64,000 bases of DNA from Mesorhizobium_L sp035547755. Lineage in GTDB: Bacteria > Pseudomonadota > Alphaproteobacteria > Rhizobiales > Rhizobiaceae. Where the stretch lies: the NCBI GenBank assembly GCA_035547755.1, contig DASZUG010000030.1, positions 11,809 to 75,808 of the forward strand. The letters are read 5' to 3'. A program made the translations under genes and the position numbers. Shown one piece after another: positions 1-9,071 of the stretch. The notes below the pieces were generated by a model that had not been told where the DNA came from, ran no database searches, and saw only the letters and a list, made by a program, of their open reading frames with translations. Numbering within the stretch: the first letter of the stretch is position 1; every line of letters begins with the position of its first letter.

Positions 1-422
1 GCGCCGCGCGGCTTGCCGGCGTGCGGACGGGATGGGTGATCGGCATCGCCTTCGTCGCAAGCTCGACCATCGCGGCGCTGACCGGCGTCCTGCTCGGCGC
101 CTATATCGGCGGCGCGTTCCTGGAGATGGGCCAGCCCTATCTCTTGCAATCGATCGGCGCGGTGGTGCTTGGCGGCACGCTGATCTTCGGCGGTTCGGCC
201 ACGGCGCTCGGCACGCTGTTCGGCAGCGTGCTGCTTATCCTCATCGTCACGACCATGCAGATCGCCGGCCTGCCGCCCGGAACGCAGGACGTCATCCAGG
301 GCCTCGTCATCATCGTCGTTCTGGCGCTCGCCGGCGGCTTGTCGCTGCGGCGCGCCGGCAAGGCTTCGCGGACGCCGACGGATGCCGGCGCCTCACCGGC
401 CGAAGAGGGTGTTTCGGATTGA
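1..422 (+). CDS. Sugar ABC transporter permease, C-terminal part (RbsC family)
   Basis: The reading frame is open from base 3 at the window edge, so this is the 3' end of a gene that starts outside. About 139 residues are visible, with at least three hydrophobic segments and the conserved VLGGT motif followed by a glycine-rich stretch. This is typical of the last third of ribose-type (BPD_transp_2) inner-membrane permeases. The tail after the last membrane segment is polar and Pro/Ala-rich. An internal GTG at 21 would begin inside a conserved stretch and is not the real start. The ligand cannot be told from this fragment, and the gene points towards the convergent regulator at 556-1290. Confidence 0.8.
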   Translation, partial: AARLAGVRTGWVIGIAFVASSTIAALTGVLLGAYIGGAFLEMGQPYLLQSIGAVVLGGTLIFGGSATALGTLFGSVLLILIVTTMQIAGLPPGTQDVIQGLVIIVVLALAGGLSLRRAGKASRTPTDAGASPAEEGVSD

Positions 423-440
423 GCGCTGCCGTTTGGACGG

Positions 441-540
441 TGCGTCCTTCGAGGCTCGCTTCGCTCTCACCTCAGGATGAGGACCGCTGGTGCTGACTCC
501 TTCATCCTGAGGCGCCCGCGAAGCGGGCCTCGAAGGACTG
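441..540. repeat. Dispersed Rhizobiales-type palindromic repeat, copy 1 (family A)
   Basis: Two arms, 441-485 and 501-540, are inverted relatives of each other. The core is TCCTTCGAGGCTCGC on one side and CTCAGGATGAGGA on the other. The same core recurs at 1361-1533 and 27562-27670. It lies between two convergent genes, where it can fold into a long hairpin and may act as a transcription barrier. No coding function is seen. Confidence 0.8.
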
Positions 541-555
541 CAAAGATGAACTTTG

Positions 556-1290
556 CTACTGGCGATGCTGGTAGAGCATTGCCGAGCGGTCCAGATGCTT
601 CGCCATCGCCTGTTCGGCGCCCGCCGCGTCATGGGCAGCGATGAAGCCGACGATCTCCTCATGCTCTAAGAGCGTCACCTTCTCCTGTCCCGACCAGATC
701 AGCAGATCGGTGTGATAGTTGAAGAGCCAGCTGAGCATGGCGTCGCTGACGGCGACGAAGATGGGGTTTTTAGAGATCGACGCGATGCGGCGATGAAAGG
801 CGATGTCGGCGCGGATGAAGGCGGCGGGATCGCCAAGCTCGCCTTTCTGCGCGAGGACGAGCTGGCGCAAGGCGGCGACATCGGCCTCCACGGCGTTTCT
901 GGCGGCCTCGGCCACCATGCCGAGCTCGAAAAAGCGCCTGGCCTTCTTCAGATGCTCGAGATTGTCCGGCGATGCGGACAGGATCATGCGCGCCATCATG
1001 TCGATCTGCCGGAAGACGATCTCGGCCGAAAGCTCGCTGACCCGCGCGCGCTCGCCATGCGATATGCTGATCAGGCCCATCGTGTGGAGCTGCTGCATGG
1101 CCTCGCGCACGGCCGGCCGGCCGACGCCGAAGCGCTTCATCAGATCGCGCTCGGAGGGCATCGGGGCGCCGGGCGCGAGATCCCCGCGCGCGATCATGCC
1201 GCGCAGGCGCTCGAGCACCTGATCGGAGAGCTTTCGCCGCACGATCCTGTCTTCGTCGCTTCCCGCGCTGCCGAACGGATCCAGATTCAC
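556..1290 (-). CDS. GntR-family regulator, FCD (FadR/NanR-like) subfamily
   Basis: DNA-binding repressor or activator of about 244 residues. The N-terminal winged helix-turn-helix (about residues 15-80) contains the family signature PSERDLMKRFGVGRPAVREA. The C-terminal all-helical FCD domain carries the metal-ligand pattern DIAFH plus later His residues near HEEIV and AKHL. I chose the GTG at 1290 because AGGAGAGGA lies 7 bases upstream; a longer in-frame version from 1356 has no such site. It lies just downstream of the apiose genes on the same strand, so it probably controls them. The DNA-binding part resembles NanR, but no sialate genes are near. The effector is unknown. Confidence 0.85.
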   Translation of the reverse strand: MNLDPFGSAGSDEDRIVRRKLSDQVLERLRGMIARGDLAPGAPMPSERDLMKRFGVGRPAVREAMQQLHTMGLISISHGERARVSELSAEIVFRQIDMMARMILSASPDNLEHLKKARRFFELGMVAEAARNAVEADVAALRQLVLAQKGELGDPAAFIRADIAFHRRIASISKNPIFVAVSDAMLSWLFNYHTDLLIWSGQEKVTLLEHEEIVGFIAAHDAAGAEQAMAKHLDRSAMLYQHRQ

Positions 1291-1360
1291 CTGCCTGTCC
1301 TCTCCTGATGCGGATCGCCGCGCTCTGTACAAACTCCGGGTTTGACCTTTCCCCAATGCA

Positions 1361-1533
1361 GTGCGTCCTTCGAGGCTCGCCCTTCGGGCTCACACCTCAG
1401 GATGAGGATCGTTGGCGCCAATCTCCTCATCCCACATGCTTCCGAAGTGCAATGGGCCGGCGCTCACTATAGCGGCCGACCCCAGCGCTCCTCATCCTGA
1501 GGCGCTTGCGAAGCAAGCCTCGAAGGACGCACC
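1361..1533. repeat. Dispersed palindromic repeat, copy 2 (family A)
   Basis: Arms at 1361-1411 and 1490-1533 repeat in inverted form the cores seen at 441-540. The element fills the gap between the regulator and the apnL stop codon and could terminate the long apiose transcript before the regulator gene. Confidence 0.75.
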
Positions 1534-1566
1534 CAACACAAGAATCGAACGTAGGAACCACTGGTC

Positions 1567-3456
1567 TTACAGCCTCACACGCGCAATTGCATACGCGTCC
1601 AGACGCAAGATGCCGGAATACGCCTGTTCGCGCGGCTCCGGGTGATTCGCGTCGAGCAACTCCACCATGGCGGAATTATCGATATCCGCGGCGCCCATAT
1701 TCCGAACGTCGGCGGACAAATTGGCGATCAGGAGCGTCGATATTCCCTCCCGCCGCATTGCCAGAACCGCAAGCGCCGGGTCGTCGTTTTCGACGGTGAC
1801 CGTTTCAGCGCCCGCGCCTGCCGCCAGCCATTTCACGGCGTGGAACACCGGCCGGACCCCATCGCCCGCGATCACGCCGCGCGGACCGGAAAAGGCCGTA
1901 GGCGTCAACAGTTCGAGCGCGGCCGACGCGACGGCAGCGGCATAGCCGATTGTCCAGGCGGCGGCGAAAAGCCCGTCCTGCCGCGGGTCGTCGGCGGCCA
2001 TCGGCACCCGTTTGCGGTCCGGATTGGGCATGGTGCGCGAGCCATAAGGGTTCTGCCGCATGCCGATCGTCGACGGACCGATGCGATAGGGCTTCGTCTC
2101 GCCGATGATGGCGCGCGTCGAGCGCGTGATATGCGGCAAAGTCGAGAGCGTCTCCATGACGCTTTCATCGTCGGCGGCATGCACGATCGGGTTCGTCGAA
2201 TGGGTGACGAAATCGAGAAATTCGGCCGGCGGGCGCTTGCGATTCAGCTCTGTGAAATAGCTGAACATGCCGCCGCCGAGCCGAATGGCGGGAAAGGCCG
2301 CGCGGGCGGCGGCATAAATGTCGGCAAGCGGCGGACAATCCGGCCATTTGCTTCCGGGCGGCGTCGACTGGCGATCGACCGAGGGACAGACCGCAATGCT
2401 GCAGAGCTTGAGGCCTGCCGCCTCGACATGCTGAGCGACCTGCCGCAGTTCGTCGTTGAGACCGCCCGTTGCGGCAACGACACATTCGAGGCTGTAATCG
2501 GCCGGATATTCTCCTTGCAAAGCGGCGAACTTTCTGAACGCTTCCACCCCATGCCCCGCCGTCGGATCGAAATGGCAAAGCACGGTCTGGGGCTTCAGTT
2601 CGCGCAGGCGATCGATCGCCGACAAGGCCGCGCCCACCTCTTCCGGTGTGATGACGACGCCGATCGCGGGCATTGTCGCGGACGCCTTCCCCGCGATCCG
2701 CAGCACGGTAGCCGCGTTTTTCGATGAGCCATCGGACAGGTTGAGCCCATCATGCCCGGAGATTTCAAGCACCACGCTTTGCCGGTTCGTCTCGCCGGCC
2801 GGCAGTTCATAGGGCCAGGGAAGCGCGATCGGCCGGACATAGGTCTTATAGGAGGCGTCCGACCAGTTGCGCTGGTCCTCCATCTCGAAAACATCGCCTT
2901 CGAGCCGGCAACTCGCATCGAAGAGACCGCCGGGACGATAGGTCAGCGCGCGGATGTCCTTGAAGGGCTGCCATGGTTCGATCAGTTCCGGGAAAACGGT
3001 TTCCTCGACGCCGCCGTCGGTGTGCTCGACCGTGAGGGGCCGGCCGGCGGCTTCCAGAGGATGGAGGACATTGAAGCCGCAGCGGTTGGTTTCGAACGGC
3101 CCGTCGGAGGTGGCTTCGACGGTGAAGCTCAGGCGTCCCACCGCCTCGCCGATGATCTCGGCGCGGAAACGCAGCGTCGAATGCGGGCTTTCGCATGAGC
3201 CTTCATAGGTGATACGGAAGCCGGTGTCGCTTTCCTCGATGAAAAGGTTCCTGAGCGACGGCCGATATGTGCCCCAATCCTTGTCGCGGATGATGTAGGA
3301 GACGGCGCGCAGGCATTCCTGCCCGGCAAAGCGGATGGTGCGCAGATTGCCGTCTTCGAGCCGGGCGCTGAGCGGTCCCGCTTGCAGGACCCGGTAAGAG
3401 GCGGGCGGTTCGCTGGTGCCGTAAAGTCGTTTCGCGCGCTCGCTTCCAGATTGCAT
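1567..3456 (-). CDS. apnL: D-apionate lactonase-like protein
   Basis: A 629-residue protein matching the ApnL type described for D-apiose catabolism (hydrolysis of D-apionolactone to D-apionate). The N-terminal part (about 1-270) is beta-rich, with features I recall from this family: LEDGNLRTIRFAGQE and the RDKDWGTY stretch. A TIM-barrel-like C-terminal region follows. There is no signal peptide, so it acts in the cytoplasm. The start at 3456 is chosen because it follows the apsD stop by one base, meaning translational coupling; an upstream in-frame start would lie inside apsD. It is the last gene of the transporter-dehydrogenase run. The assignment rests on remembered family sequence plus the neighbours apsD and apnO, which catalyse the flanking steps. 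Confidence 0.75.
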   Translation of the reverse strand: MQSGSERAKRLYGTSEPPASYRVLQAGPLSARLEDGNLRTIRFAGQECLRAVSYIIRDKDWGTYRPSLRNLFIEESDTGFRITYEGSCESPHSTLRFRAEIIGEAVGRLSFTVEATSDGPFETNRCGFNVLHPLEAAGRPLTVEHTDGGVEETVFPELIEPWQPFKDIRALTYRPGGLFDASCRLEGDVFEMEDQRNWSDASYKTYVRPIALPWPYELPAGETNRQSVVLEISGHDGLNLSDGSSKNAATVLRIAGKASATMPAIGVVITPEEVGAALSAIDRLRELKPQTVLCHFDPTAGHGVEAFRKFAALQGEYPADYSLECVVAATGGLNDELRQVAQHVEAAGLKLCSIAVCPSVDRQSTPPGSKWPDCPPLADIYAAARAAFPAIRLGGGMFSYFTELNRKRPPAEFLDFVTHSTNPIVHAADDESVMETLSTLPHITRSTRAIIGETKPYRIGPSTIGMRQNPYGSRTMPNPDRKRVPMAADDPRQDGLFAAAWTIGYAAAVASAALELLTPTAFSGPRGVIAGDGVRPVFHAVKWLAAGAGAETVTVENDDPALAVLAMRREGISTLLIANLSADVRNMGAADIDNSAMVELLDANHPEPREQAYSGILRLDAYAIARVRL

Positions 3457-3457
3457 G

Positions 3458-4480
3458 TCACCCTCCGAGCGTGATGAGACGCCCATCGCCGGCCGCCGAA
3501 TCATAGGCGGCATAGACGAGCGCCAGCGTGCGCAGATTGTCGTCTCCCGAGGTCTCCGCATCGATGTCCTTGTCGAGACAGTCGATGAAGTGCCGCTGGA
3601 TGTTGAACACGCTTTCCTGGATGTTGTGCCATGGGCGTTCGGCCCAGGGAAGCAGCGGCGGCGACACGTCGATGGTTTCGCTGCCCTCGCGCGTGGCGAT
3701 CGTCAGGGCGTAGTCCTGCGCCAATCGCAGCGTGCCCTTGTCGCCATCGACCTCGATCATCGTCTGGGGAAAATTCTCCTGCGGCAGGATGCTCGCATAG
3801 CTGCAATCGACGACGCTCGTGACGCCGCCCGCGTGGTCCATCAGCATGGTCGCGACGTCCTCGCCGCGAATCCCCGGATTGACCCGCTGCGTGCGGGCTG
3901 AAAGCGTCTCGACATTGCCGAAGAGGAAGCGGGCGATGTCGAGGATATGGATGCCGAGGTCCTGGATGATGAAGCGCTCATCCTTCGCCAGATAGGGTTG
4001 CGCGGCATAGACGTCGAAGGCGGAACGGAACGAGCAGCGGCCCCAGAAAGGTTGGCCGATGATGCCGGAATCGAGCCTTTGCTTCACGGCGCGGATCGCC
4101 GACTGCCAGCGGAAATTCTCATGCACCATCAGATGCACGCCCGCCTCGCGGCAGGCCGCGACCATTGCCGACCCGTCTTCGAGGTTTTCCGCGAAAGGCT
4201 TTTGGCAGACGATGTGCCGCCCATGGGAAGCCGCGAGTTCGACAAGCGGACGATGGGTCGCGACCGTCGTCGCGACATCGACGAAGTCCAGAGCTTCAGC
4301 CTCAAGCATTGCCTTGGCGTCGGTGTAGGTGCGGGCGATGCCGAAGGCCGCCGCCGTCACCGACAGCCTTTCCGGATCGCGGTCGCAGATCGCGACGATC
4401 CCGGCCCCGTCGATGTCGCGCCATGCGTGGAGATGGTTCTGCGCGAAGAACCCGCAGCCGATCAGTCCGCCTTTCTTCAC
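3458..4480 (-). CDS. apsD: Gfo/Idh/MocA oxidoreductase, probable D-apiose dehydrogenase
   Basis: A 340-residue NAD(P)-dependent dehydrogenase. The N-terminal Rossmann fold begins GLIGCGFFAQNH. The family EKP catalytic motif appears as CQKPFAEN near residue 95, and a C-terminal alpha/beta substrate domain follows. In the D-apiose pathway ApsD oxidises D-apiose to D-apionolactone, the substrate of the lactonase encoded directly downstream. It is 11 bases after the permease stop and part of the same minus-strand run. Glucose-fructose-oxidoreductase relatives act on many sugars and inositols, so the specificity is inferred from the apnL, apnO and RuBisCO-like neighbours. Confidence 0.75.
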   Translation of the reverse strand: MKKGGLIGCGFFAQNHLHAWRDIDGAGIVAICDRDPERLSVTAAAFGIARTYTDAKAMLEAEALDFVDVATTVATHRPLVELAASHGRHIVCQKPFAENLEDGSAMVAACREAGVHLMVHENFRWQSAIRAVKQRLDSGIIGQPFWGRCSFRSAFDVYAAQPYLAKDERFIIQDLGIHILDIARFLFGNVETLSARTQRVNPGIRGEDVATMLMDHAGGVTSVVDCSYASILPQENFPQTMIEVDGDKGTLRLAQDYALTIATREGSETIDVSPPLLPWAERPWHNIQESVFNIQRHFIDCLDKDIDAETSGDDNLRTLALVYAAYDSAAGDGRLITLGG

Positions 4481-4491
4481 TCTCTTCTCCT

Positions 4492-5559
4492 TTACCGTGC
4501 GAGCGCGGCTTCCCGCTGCAGCGAGATATGCGCCTGCAGCCGCTGCTGCGCCTGGTCGACCACGACGGCGGCGATGATGACGGCGCCCTTGATGATGATC
4601 TGCCAGAATTCGCTGACGCCCATCATGACGAGGCCGTCCGAAAGAATGCCGATGACGAAGGCGCCGACGATCGCCCCGCCGATGCTGCCGCGGCCGCCCG
4701 ACAGCGAGGTGCCGCCGAGAACGGCTGCGGCGATGGCGTTCAGTTCGAAGGATTCCCCGGTCGCCGGCTGCGCCGCCACCAGCTGCGAGGCGATGACGAT
4801 GCCGACGATCGCCGCGCAGAAGCCGGAGAACATATAGACGAACATCTTGATCGCGTTGACCCTGACGCCGGAAAGGGCGGCCGCCCGCTCATTGCCGCCG
4901 ACCGCGTAGATATAGCGGCCGAGCGGCGTGCGCAGCGCGATATAGGACGAGACGAGGCCGACGACGATCAGCATCCAGACGACGACCGGGATGCCGAGGA
5001 AGCGCCCCTCGCCCAGCATGGGGAACCAGCTGGTGCCGAACGCGCTGCTGCCGTTCAGATTGGGAAATGTCTGGCCGCCGGACGAGAGGAGCGCCAGCCC
5101 GCGCGCGACGTAAAGCGTTCCGAGCGTCGCGATGAAAGGCGCGACGTTGAGCCTGGTGATCAATATGCCGTTGACCGCGCCGACCAGGATGCCAACGCAC
5201 AGAACGATGGCGATGATTTCCCAGAGATTGAAGTAAACCTCGTATCCGAAGCCGACGGGGACGCCGTTGAGGATCAGCCAGCCGGCGCACATGCCTGTCA
5301 GGCCAACGATCGATCCCACTGAAAGGTCGATGCCTTCGGTGATGATGACGAAGGTCATGCCGATCGCCAGGAGCCCGTTCAGCGCCACATGCTTGGCCAT
5401 GATGATGATGGTGCCGAGATCGAGGAAATTGGGCGCGGCGATCGAAAAGAAGATGATGACGGCGAAGAGCGCGATGAAGGTCCTGAGCTTCAACAAAAGA
5501 AGCATCGCCTGCTGGTTGTTCGAAACACGCATCGGCAGCGCGGCGCGTTGGACAGTCAT
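4492..5559 (-). CDS. Sugar ABC transporter permease (RbsC family), apiose cluster
   Basis: A 355-residue inner-membrane protein with about eight to ten hydrophobic segments. It carries the family hallmarks GIDLSVGS (near residue 75) and AAAVLGGTSLSGGRGS (near 255), plus the ERAAALSG cytoplasmic loop. The ATG at 5559 is preceded by GGAGG 10 bases upstream, and the ATPase gene ends 4 bases before it. It forms the channel for the sugar delivered by the binding protein at 8068-9009 and powered by the ATPase at 5564-7108. The ligand is probably D-apiose from context; sugar-type permeases cannot be told apart by sequence alone. Confidence 0.9.
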   Translation of the reverse strand: MTVQRAALPMRVSNNQQAMLLLLKLRTFIALFAVIIFFSIAAPNFLDLGTIIIMAKHVALNGLLAIGMTFVIITEGIDLSVGSIVGLTGMCAGWLILNGVPVGFGYEVYFNLWEIIAIVLCVGILVGAVNGILITRLNVAPFIATLGTLYVARGLALLSSGGQTFPNLNGSSAFGTSWFPMLGEGRFLGIPVVVWMLIVVGLVSSYIALRTPLGRYIYAVGGNERAAALSGVRVNAIKMFVYMFSGFCAAIVGIVIASQLVAAQPATGESFELNAIAAAVLGGTSLSGGRGSIGGAIVGAFVIGILSDGLVMMGVSEFWQIIIKGAVIIAAVVVDQAQQRLQAHISLQREAALAR

Positions 5560-5563
5560 TCGT

Positions 5564-7108
5564 TCAGGCCTCCAGCGTGGCGGGTTCGGGTGCATGGCCG
5601 ACCGCGGCGGCGGCGACCACCGCGTCCTGCGTGGCCTCGGCGGACGAAAATTCGCCAGTGATGCGGCCGTTCGACATGACGAGGATGCGGTCGGAAAGCG
5701 ACAGCACCTCTTCGAGGTCGGATGTGACGAAGAGGATGCCGAGGCCTTCGGCGGCCAAACGGCGCATCACGCGAAAAACTTCAGCCTTGGCGCCGATGTC
5801 GATGCCGCGGCTCGGCTCGTCCATCAGCAGGATCTTCGGGTTGGTCATCAGCGCCTTGCCGATCACCACCTTCTGCTGGTTGCCGCCGGAAAGTGAGCTG
5901 ACGGCGTTTTCGGCGCTGGCGATCTTGATCGTCAGGTCGCGGACGAAATCGGCGACGCCCTTGCGCTCGCGCTTGAGGCTGAGGTGGAAGCCGCTGACGA
6001 ATTTTTTGAGGCTGGAAAGCGTCATGTTCTCGCGGATCGGCAGGATCTGGATCAGCCCCTCAGTCTTCCGGTCCTCGGGGATGAGCGCAATGCCGCGCGC
6101 GATCCGGCCGGAAACGTTGCGCTCCCGCATCGGCTTGCCGTCGATGAAGAAGCTGCCCGTCGCGCTTGGATGCTGCGCCATGACGCATTCGAAGAATTCG
6201 GAGCGGCCCGCGCCCATCAGACCATAGATTCCCAGGATCTCGCCGGCATGGAGCGTGAGCGAGACGTGATCGACGGCGAAGCCGCCGCGCCGGCTCTTGA
6301 GACAGACATCCTCCGCCCGGAACACTTCGCGGCCGATCGCGTGGTCGGTCGCCCTGGCGTAGTCCTTCGAGGCCGCCCCGATCATGTTGCGGACGATCCA
6401 GGGGACGTCCACCCCGTCCATGGCGCGGCTTCCCGTGATGCGCCCATCCCGCAGCACCGTCACATAGTCGCCGATCCGCACAAGCTCTTCCAGCCGGTGG
6501 GAGATATAGACGATGGCGACGCCGCGCGCCTTCAGGTCGGCGATGACGCGGAAAAGGATTTCGACCTCCGACGCGCTCAGCGCCGAGGTCGGCTCGTCCA
6601 TGATCAGGATGCGCACATCCTGCGCCAGCGCCTTGGCGATCTCGACGATCTGCTGCTCGCCGATGCGCAGATCGCCGACAAGAGCGTCGGGCGAAATATC
6701 GTGTTCGAGCCGCCGCAGGAGTTCGGACGCGGCCTTGTTCTGGTCGCGCGCGTCGATGTCGATGCCGAACCTCGCCTTTTCCCGCGTGATGAAGATATTG
6801 TCCGCCACCGTCATATTGGGGAAGAGATTGAGCTCCTGGAAGATGATGCCGATGCCATGCGCGGCGGCGTCCGACGTGCTGGCGAAGCTGACCGGTCGGC
6901 CGTCCATGACGATCTCGCCGGCGGTCAGTTGCTCGACGCCCGCGATCACCTTCATCAATGTCGATTTGCCGGCGCCGTTCTCGCCCACCAGGACGTTCAC
7001 CGCGCCTTCGCGGACGTCGAAATCGACATTGTCGAGCGCGCGGGTGCCGGGATAGACCTTGGTGCCGCCGCGGATCGAAAGCAGGATGCGATGCGGGTCG
7101 CCGCTCAC
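5564..7108 (-). CDS. Sugar ABC transporter ATPase (RbsA type, two nucleotide-binding domains)
   Basis: A 514-residue protein with two ABC domains in tandem. The first (about 10-240) has Walker A GENGAGKST, a signature-like RIGEQQIVEI and Walker B ILIMDEPTSAL. The second (about 260-500) has a degenerate Walker A (GLMGAGRSE) and an intact signature LSGGNQQK, the usual RbsA asymmetry. Translation starts at GTG 7108, overlapping the DUF2291 stop as GTGA. It energises the permease at 4492-5559. No unusual features. Confidence 0.92.
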   Translation of the reverse strand: MSGDPHRILLSIRGGTKVYPGTRALDNVDFDVREGAVNVLVGENGAGKSTLMKVIAGVEQLTAGEIVMDGRPVSFASTSDAAAHGIGIIFQELNLFPNMTVADNIFITREKARFGIDIDARDQNKAASELLRRLEHDISPDALVGDLRIGEQQIVEIAKALAQDVRILIMDEPTSALSASEVEILFRVIADLKARGVAIVYISHRLEELVRIGDYVTVLRDGRITGSRAMDGVDVPWIVRNMIGAASKDYARATDHAIGREVFRAEDVCLKSRRGGFAVDHVSLTLHAGEILGIYGLMGAGRSEFFECVMAQHPSATGSFFIDGKPMRERNVSGRIARGIALIPEDRKTEGLIQILPIRENMTLSSLKKFVSGFHLSLKRERKGVADFVRDLTIKIASAENAVSSLSGGNQQKVVIGKALMTNPKILLMDEPSRGIDIGAKAEVFRVMRRLAAEGLGILFVTSDLEEVLSLSDRILVMSNGRITGEFSSAEATQDAVVAAAAVGHAPEPATLEA

Positions 7109-7764
7109 GGGCTCCTCTCCTTGAGTTCGACCGGTACGATTGTGACCGTGCTTCCCGCCGAACTCAACGACGTGGCGCCGATCCCCTCGACCTGCCTACC
7201 CACTATGGATTGCCGCGGGAATTCCTTCAGCACATGGTCATAGGCATAAGAATTGAGCGCCTTCGAAATACCGGCAAAGGCGATCTGGTTCTTGTAGTCG
7301 CCGAAGCGGACGAAGGGCAGGACGTCCCGCAGGCTGGTGCTCAGGATGACAGGCCCCAGCGCGACCGTCGCGTCAGCCTTGCCGTCGCCGTCGGTATCAA
7401 TGGAAATTGTCGCAGCGCGGGATCTCGTATCGGCTTCGACGATCTTGCCGGAGAAGCGGACGGCGAAATTCCAGGGCGCGCCGTTCGCCGCCGCGCGATA
7501 GCCGAATTTCTTCGCGCCTGCCTCGAACCCCGCGGACAGCGCGCTCCGCAGAGCCGACAAATCGACCGCCTTCTCCCGCATATAGGGCAGCACCTTCGGC
7601 TGCCACATCGCCGCCGCCTGGCTGTCGAGCCTGGCCGTGTTGTCGGCGAACATCGTGCCCGAGGAAGAGGACGCCTTCTCATCGGCGATCTTGACCAGTT
7701 TGCAGCCGGCGACGCCCGAAACGATGAGAAGAACCAGCCCGAAAGAGGCCTTCCTGGAATTCAT
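7105..7764 (-). CDS. DUF2291 periplasmic lipoprotein of a sugar ABC system
   Basis: A 219-residue protein. The ATG at 7764 gives a clean lipoprotein signal of about 20 residues ending in the lipobox VAGC, so the mature protein should be lipid-anchored on the periplasmic face. The rest matches the DUF2291 type (FGDYKNQIAF, GRQVEGIGA), which accompanies certain alphaproteobacterial polyol and sugar importers. Its molecular role is not known to me; an accessory to the binding protein is a guess. A paralogue with the same position in its operon lies at 19555-20214. It overlaps the ATPase gene by four bases. Confidence 0.8.
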   Translation of the reverse strand: MNSRKASFGLVLLIVSGVAGCKLVKIADEKASSSSGTMFADNTARLDSQAAAMWQPKVLPYMREKAVDLSALRSALSAGFEAGAKKFGYRAAANGAPWNFAVRFSGKIVEADTRSRAATISIDTDGDGKADATVALGPVILSTSLRDVLPFVRFGDYKNQIAFAGISKALNSYAYDHVLKEFPRQSIVGRQVEGIGATSLSSAGSTVTIVPVELKERSP

Positions 7765-7809
7765 AAGCTCACTCCCGTCTGAGGCAGGGCAATCCATCTG
7801 GCTGGATAG

Positions 7810-7937
7810 TCCCCCTCACCCGCACTCCGCTTCGCTTGGGCGACCTCTCCCCGAGGGGGAGAGGAAGCGTCGAGCGCCGGCGTCTTCCTCTTCTCCCCAG
7901 CGGGGAGAAGGTGGCCGCGCAGCGGCCGGATGAGGGG
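7810..7937. repeat. Palindromic intergenic repeat (family B), copy 1
   Basis: The 303-base gap between the binding-protein gene and the DUF2291 gene holds this element. Outer arms CCCCTCACCC and GGATGAGGGG flank inner hairpins such as CTCTCCCCGAGGGGGAGAG and CTTCTCCCCAGCGGGGAGAAG. Related elements occur at 10014-10177 and 61352-61495. It may attenuate transcription so that more binding protein than membrane components is made. The rest of the gap shows nothing I recognise. Confidence 0.75.
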
Positions 7938-8067
7938 GCAAGACATCATATGCGATTGTCCTGCCGTCTGAGGGTTGGGGCCTCCACCCTGCGGCCGAAC
8001 GCAAGTATAGAGGCAAGGCGTCGAGCGCAGGCCGATCGGGACCCGCGCCCGACGTCTTGAAGGATGG

Positions 8068-9009
8068 TCAGTCCATCAGACGGAAATTGTCCAGCTTCTT
8101 GGCGTTGTCCTTGGTGATCAGGACGCAATCCATGAGCTGCTTTTCGTCCGCGCCGGTCTTGCCGCCCTTCAGATATTTGTCGGCCTCTTCGACCGCGACT
8201 TCCGCTTCGCGGTAAGCCGGCTGCATCACCGTCGCCTTGATCCCGCCCTGCAGGATGGAATCGCGGACGTCATTGCTGCCGTCGAAGCCGGTGACGATGA
8301 CGTCGGTGCGCTTTGCCGCCTTCAGCGCCGCATAGGCGCCCATCGCCATCGTATCGTTGCCGGCGATGACGCCGTTGATCTCGGGATGGGCCTGAAGGAT
8401 CGTCTCCATCTTCTGGTAGGCTTCGGTCTGGCTCCAGTTGGCCGATTGCTGCGCCACCATCTTCAGGTCGGGATACTGGTCGAGGACATCATGATAGCCC
8501 TTGGAGCGGATGCCGGCATTGGTGTCGGATTCCTTGCCGACGAGCTCGGCATAGTTGCCCTTCTCGCCCATCAGCTTGACGAATTCCTGCGCGCCCAGCT
8601 GGGCGCCCTGATAATTGTTGGAGACGATCTGCGCCTTGGCGATGCCGGTCGCGTTGATCTCGCGATCGACGAGGAAGGTCGGTACTTTCGCGGCGAGCGC
8701 CCGCTTGATCGGAGCGACGGAGGCTTCCGCGCCGGCATTGTCGAGGATGATCGCCTTGGCGCCACGCGAGACGGCGCTGTCGATCAGGTTGCTCTGCTTG
8801 TTCGGATCGTCGTCATGGACGAGGACCAGCGTCTTGTAGCCGAGCGCCTTCGCCTTGGCGTCGGCGGCGTCGGCCTCCGCCTTGAAGAAAGGATTGTCAT
8901 GCGAGGGCGTGATGATCGCGATCAGGTCGGCCGACCGAGCCATCGCCGGCATGCCGAGCGACAGCGTCGCGGCCATGCCGGCCAGAAGAAGTCTGCGTGA
9001 AATTGGCAT
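8068..9009 (-). CDS. Periplasmic sugar-binding protein (RbsB type), probable apiose binder
   Basis: A 313-residue type-1 periplasmic binding protein. The signal peptide spans about residues 1-26 (RR then a hydrophobic core, cleavage near AMARSA). The mature start LIAIITPSHDNPFF, the IILDNAG loop, VIAGNDTMAMGAY and VTGFDGSNDV are family hallmarks. The ATG at 9009 has a strong GGGAGGAACC site; a longer in-frame extension overlaps apnO and is rejected. It lies 62 bases downstream of apnO. It resembles the binding protein at 15854-16810, which also ends in a LITKDN motif. D-apiose as ligand is inferred from the cluster. Confidence 0.88.
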   Translation of the reverse strand: MPISRRLLLAGMAATLSLGMPAMARSADLIAIITPSHDNPFFKAEADAADAKAKALGYKTLVLVHDDDPNKQSNLIDSAVSRGAKAIILDNAGAEASVAPIKRALAAKVPTFLVDREINATGIAKAQIVSNNYQGAQLGAQEFVKLMGEKGNYAELVGKESDTNAGIRSKGYHDVLDQYPDLKMVAQQSANWSQTEAYQKMETILQAHPEINGVIAGNDTMAMGAYAALKAAKRTDVIVTGFDGSNDVRDSILQGGIKATVMQPAYREAEVAVEEADKYLKGGKTGADEKQLMDCVLITKDNAKKLDNFRLMD

Positions 9010-9071
9010 TGTGGTTCCTCCCAGGTTCAATGCTCCGGGACTGCTTTCTTGCCCGGATTCAAGAAGGCGGA

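Noticed and set aside
556..1290. Sialic acid regulator NanR with a nan operon
   Set aside because: The DNA-binding domain is NanR-like, but no sialate lyase, kinase or epimerase gene is present. The apiose genes are the likely targets.
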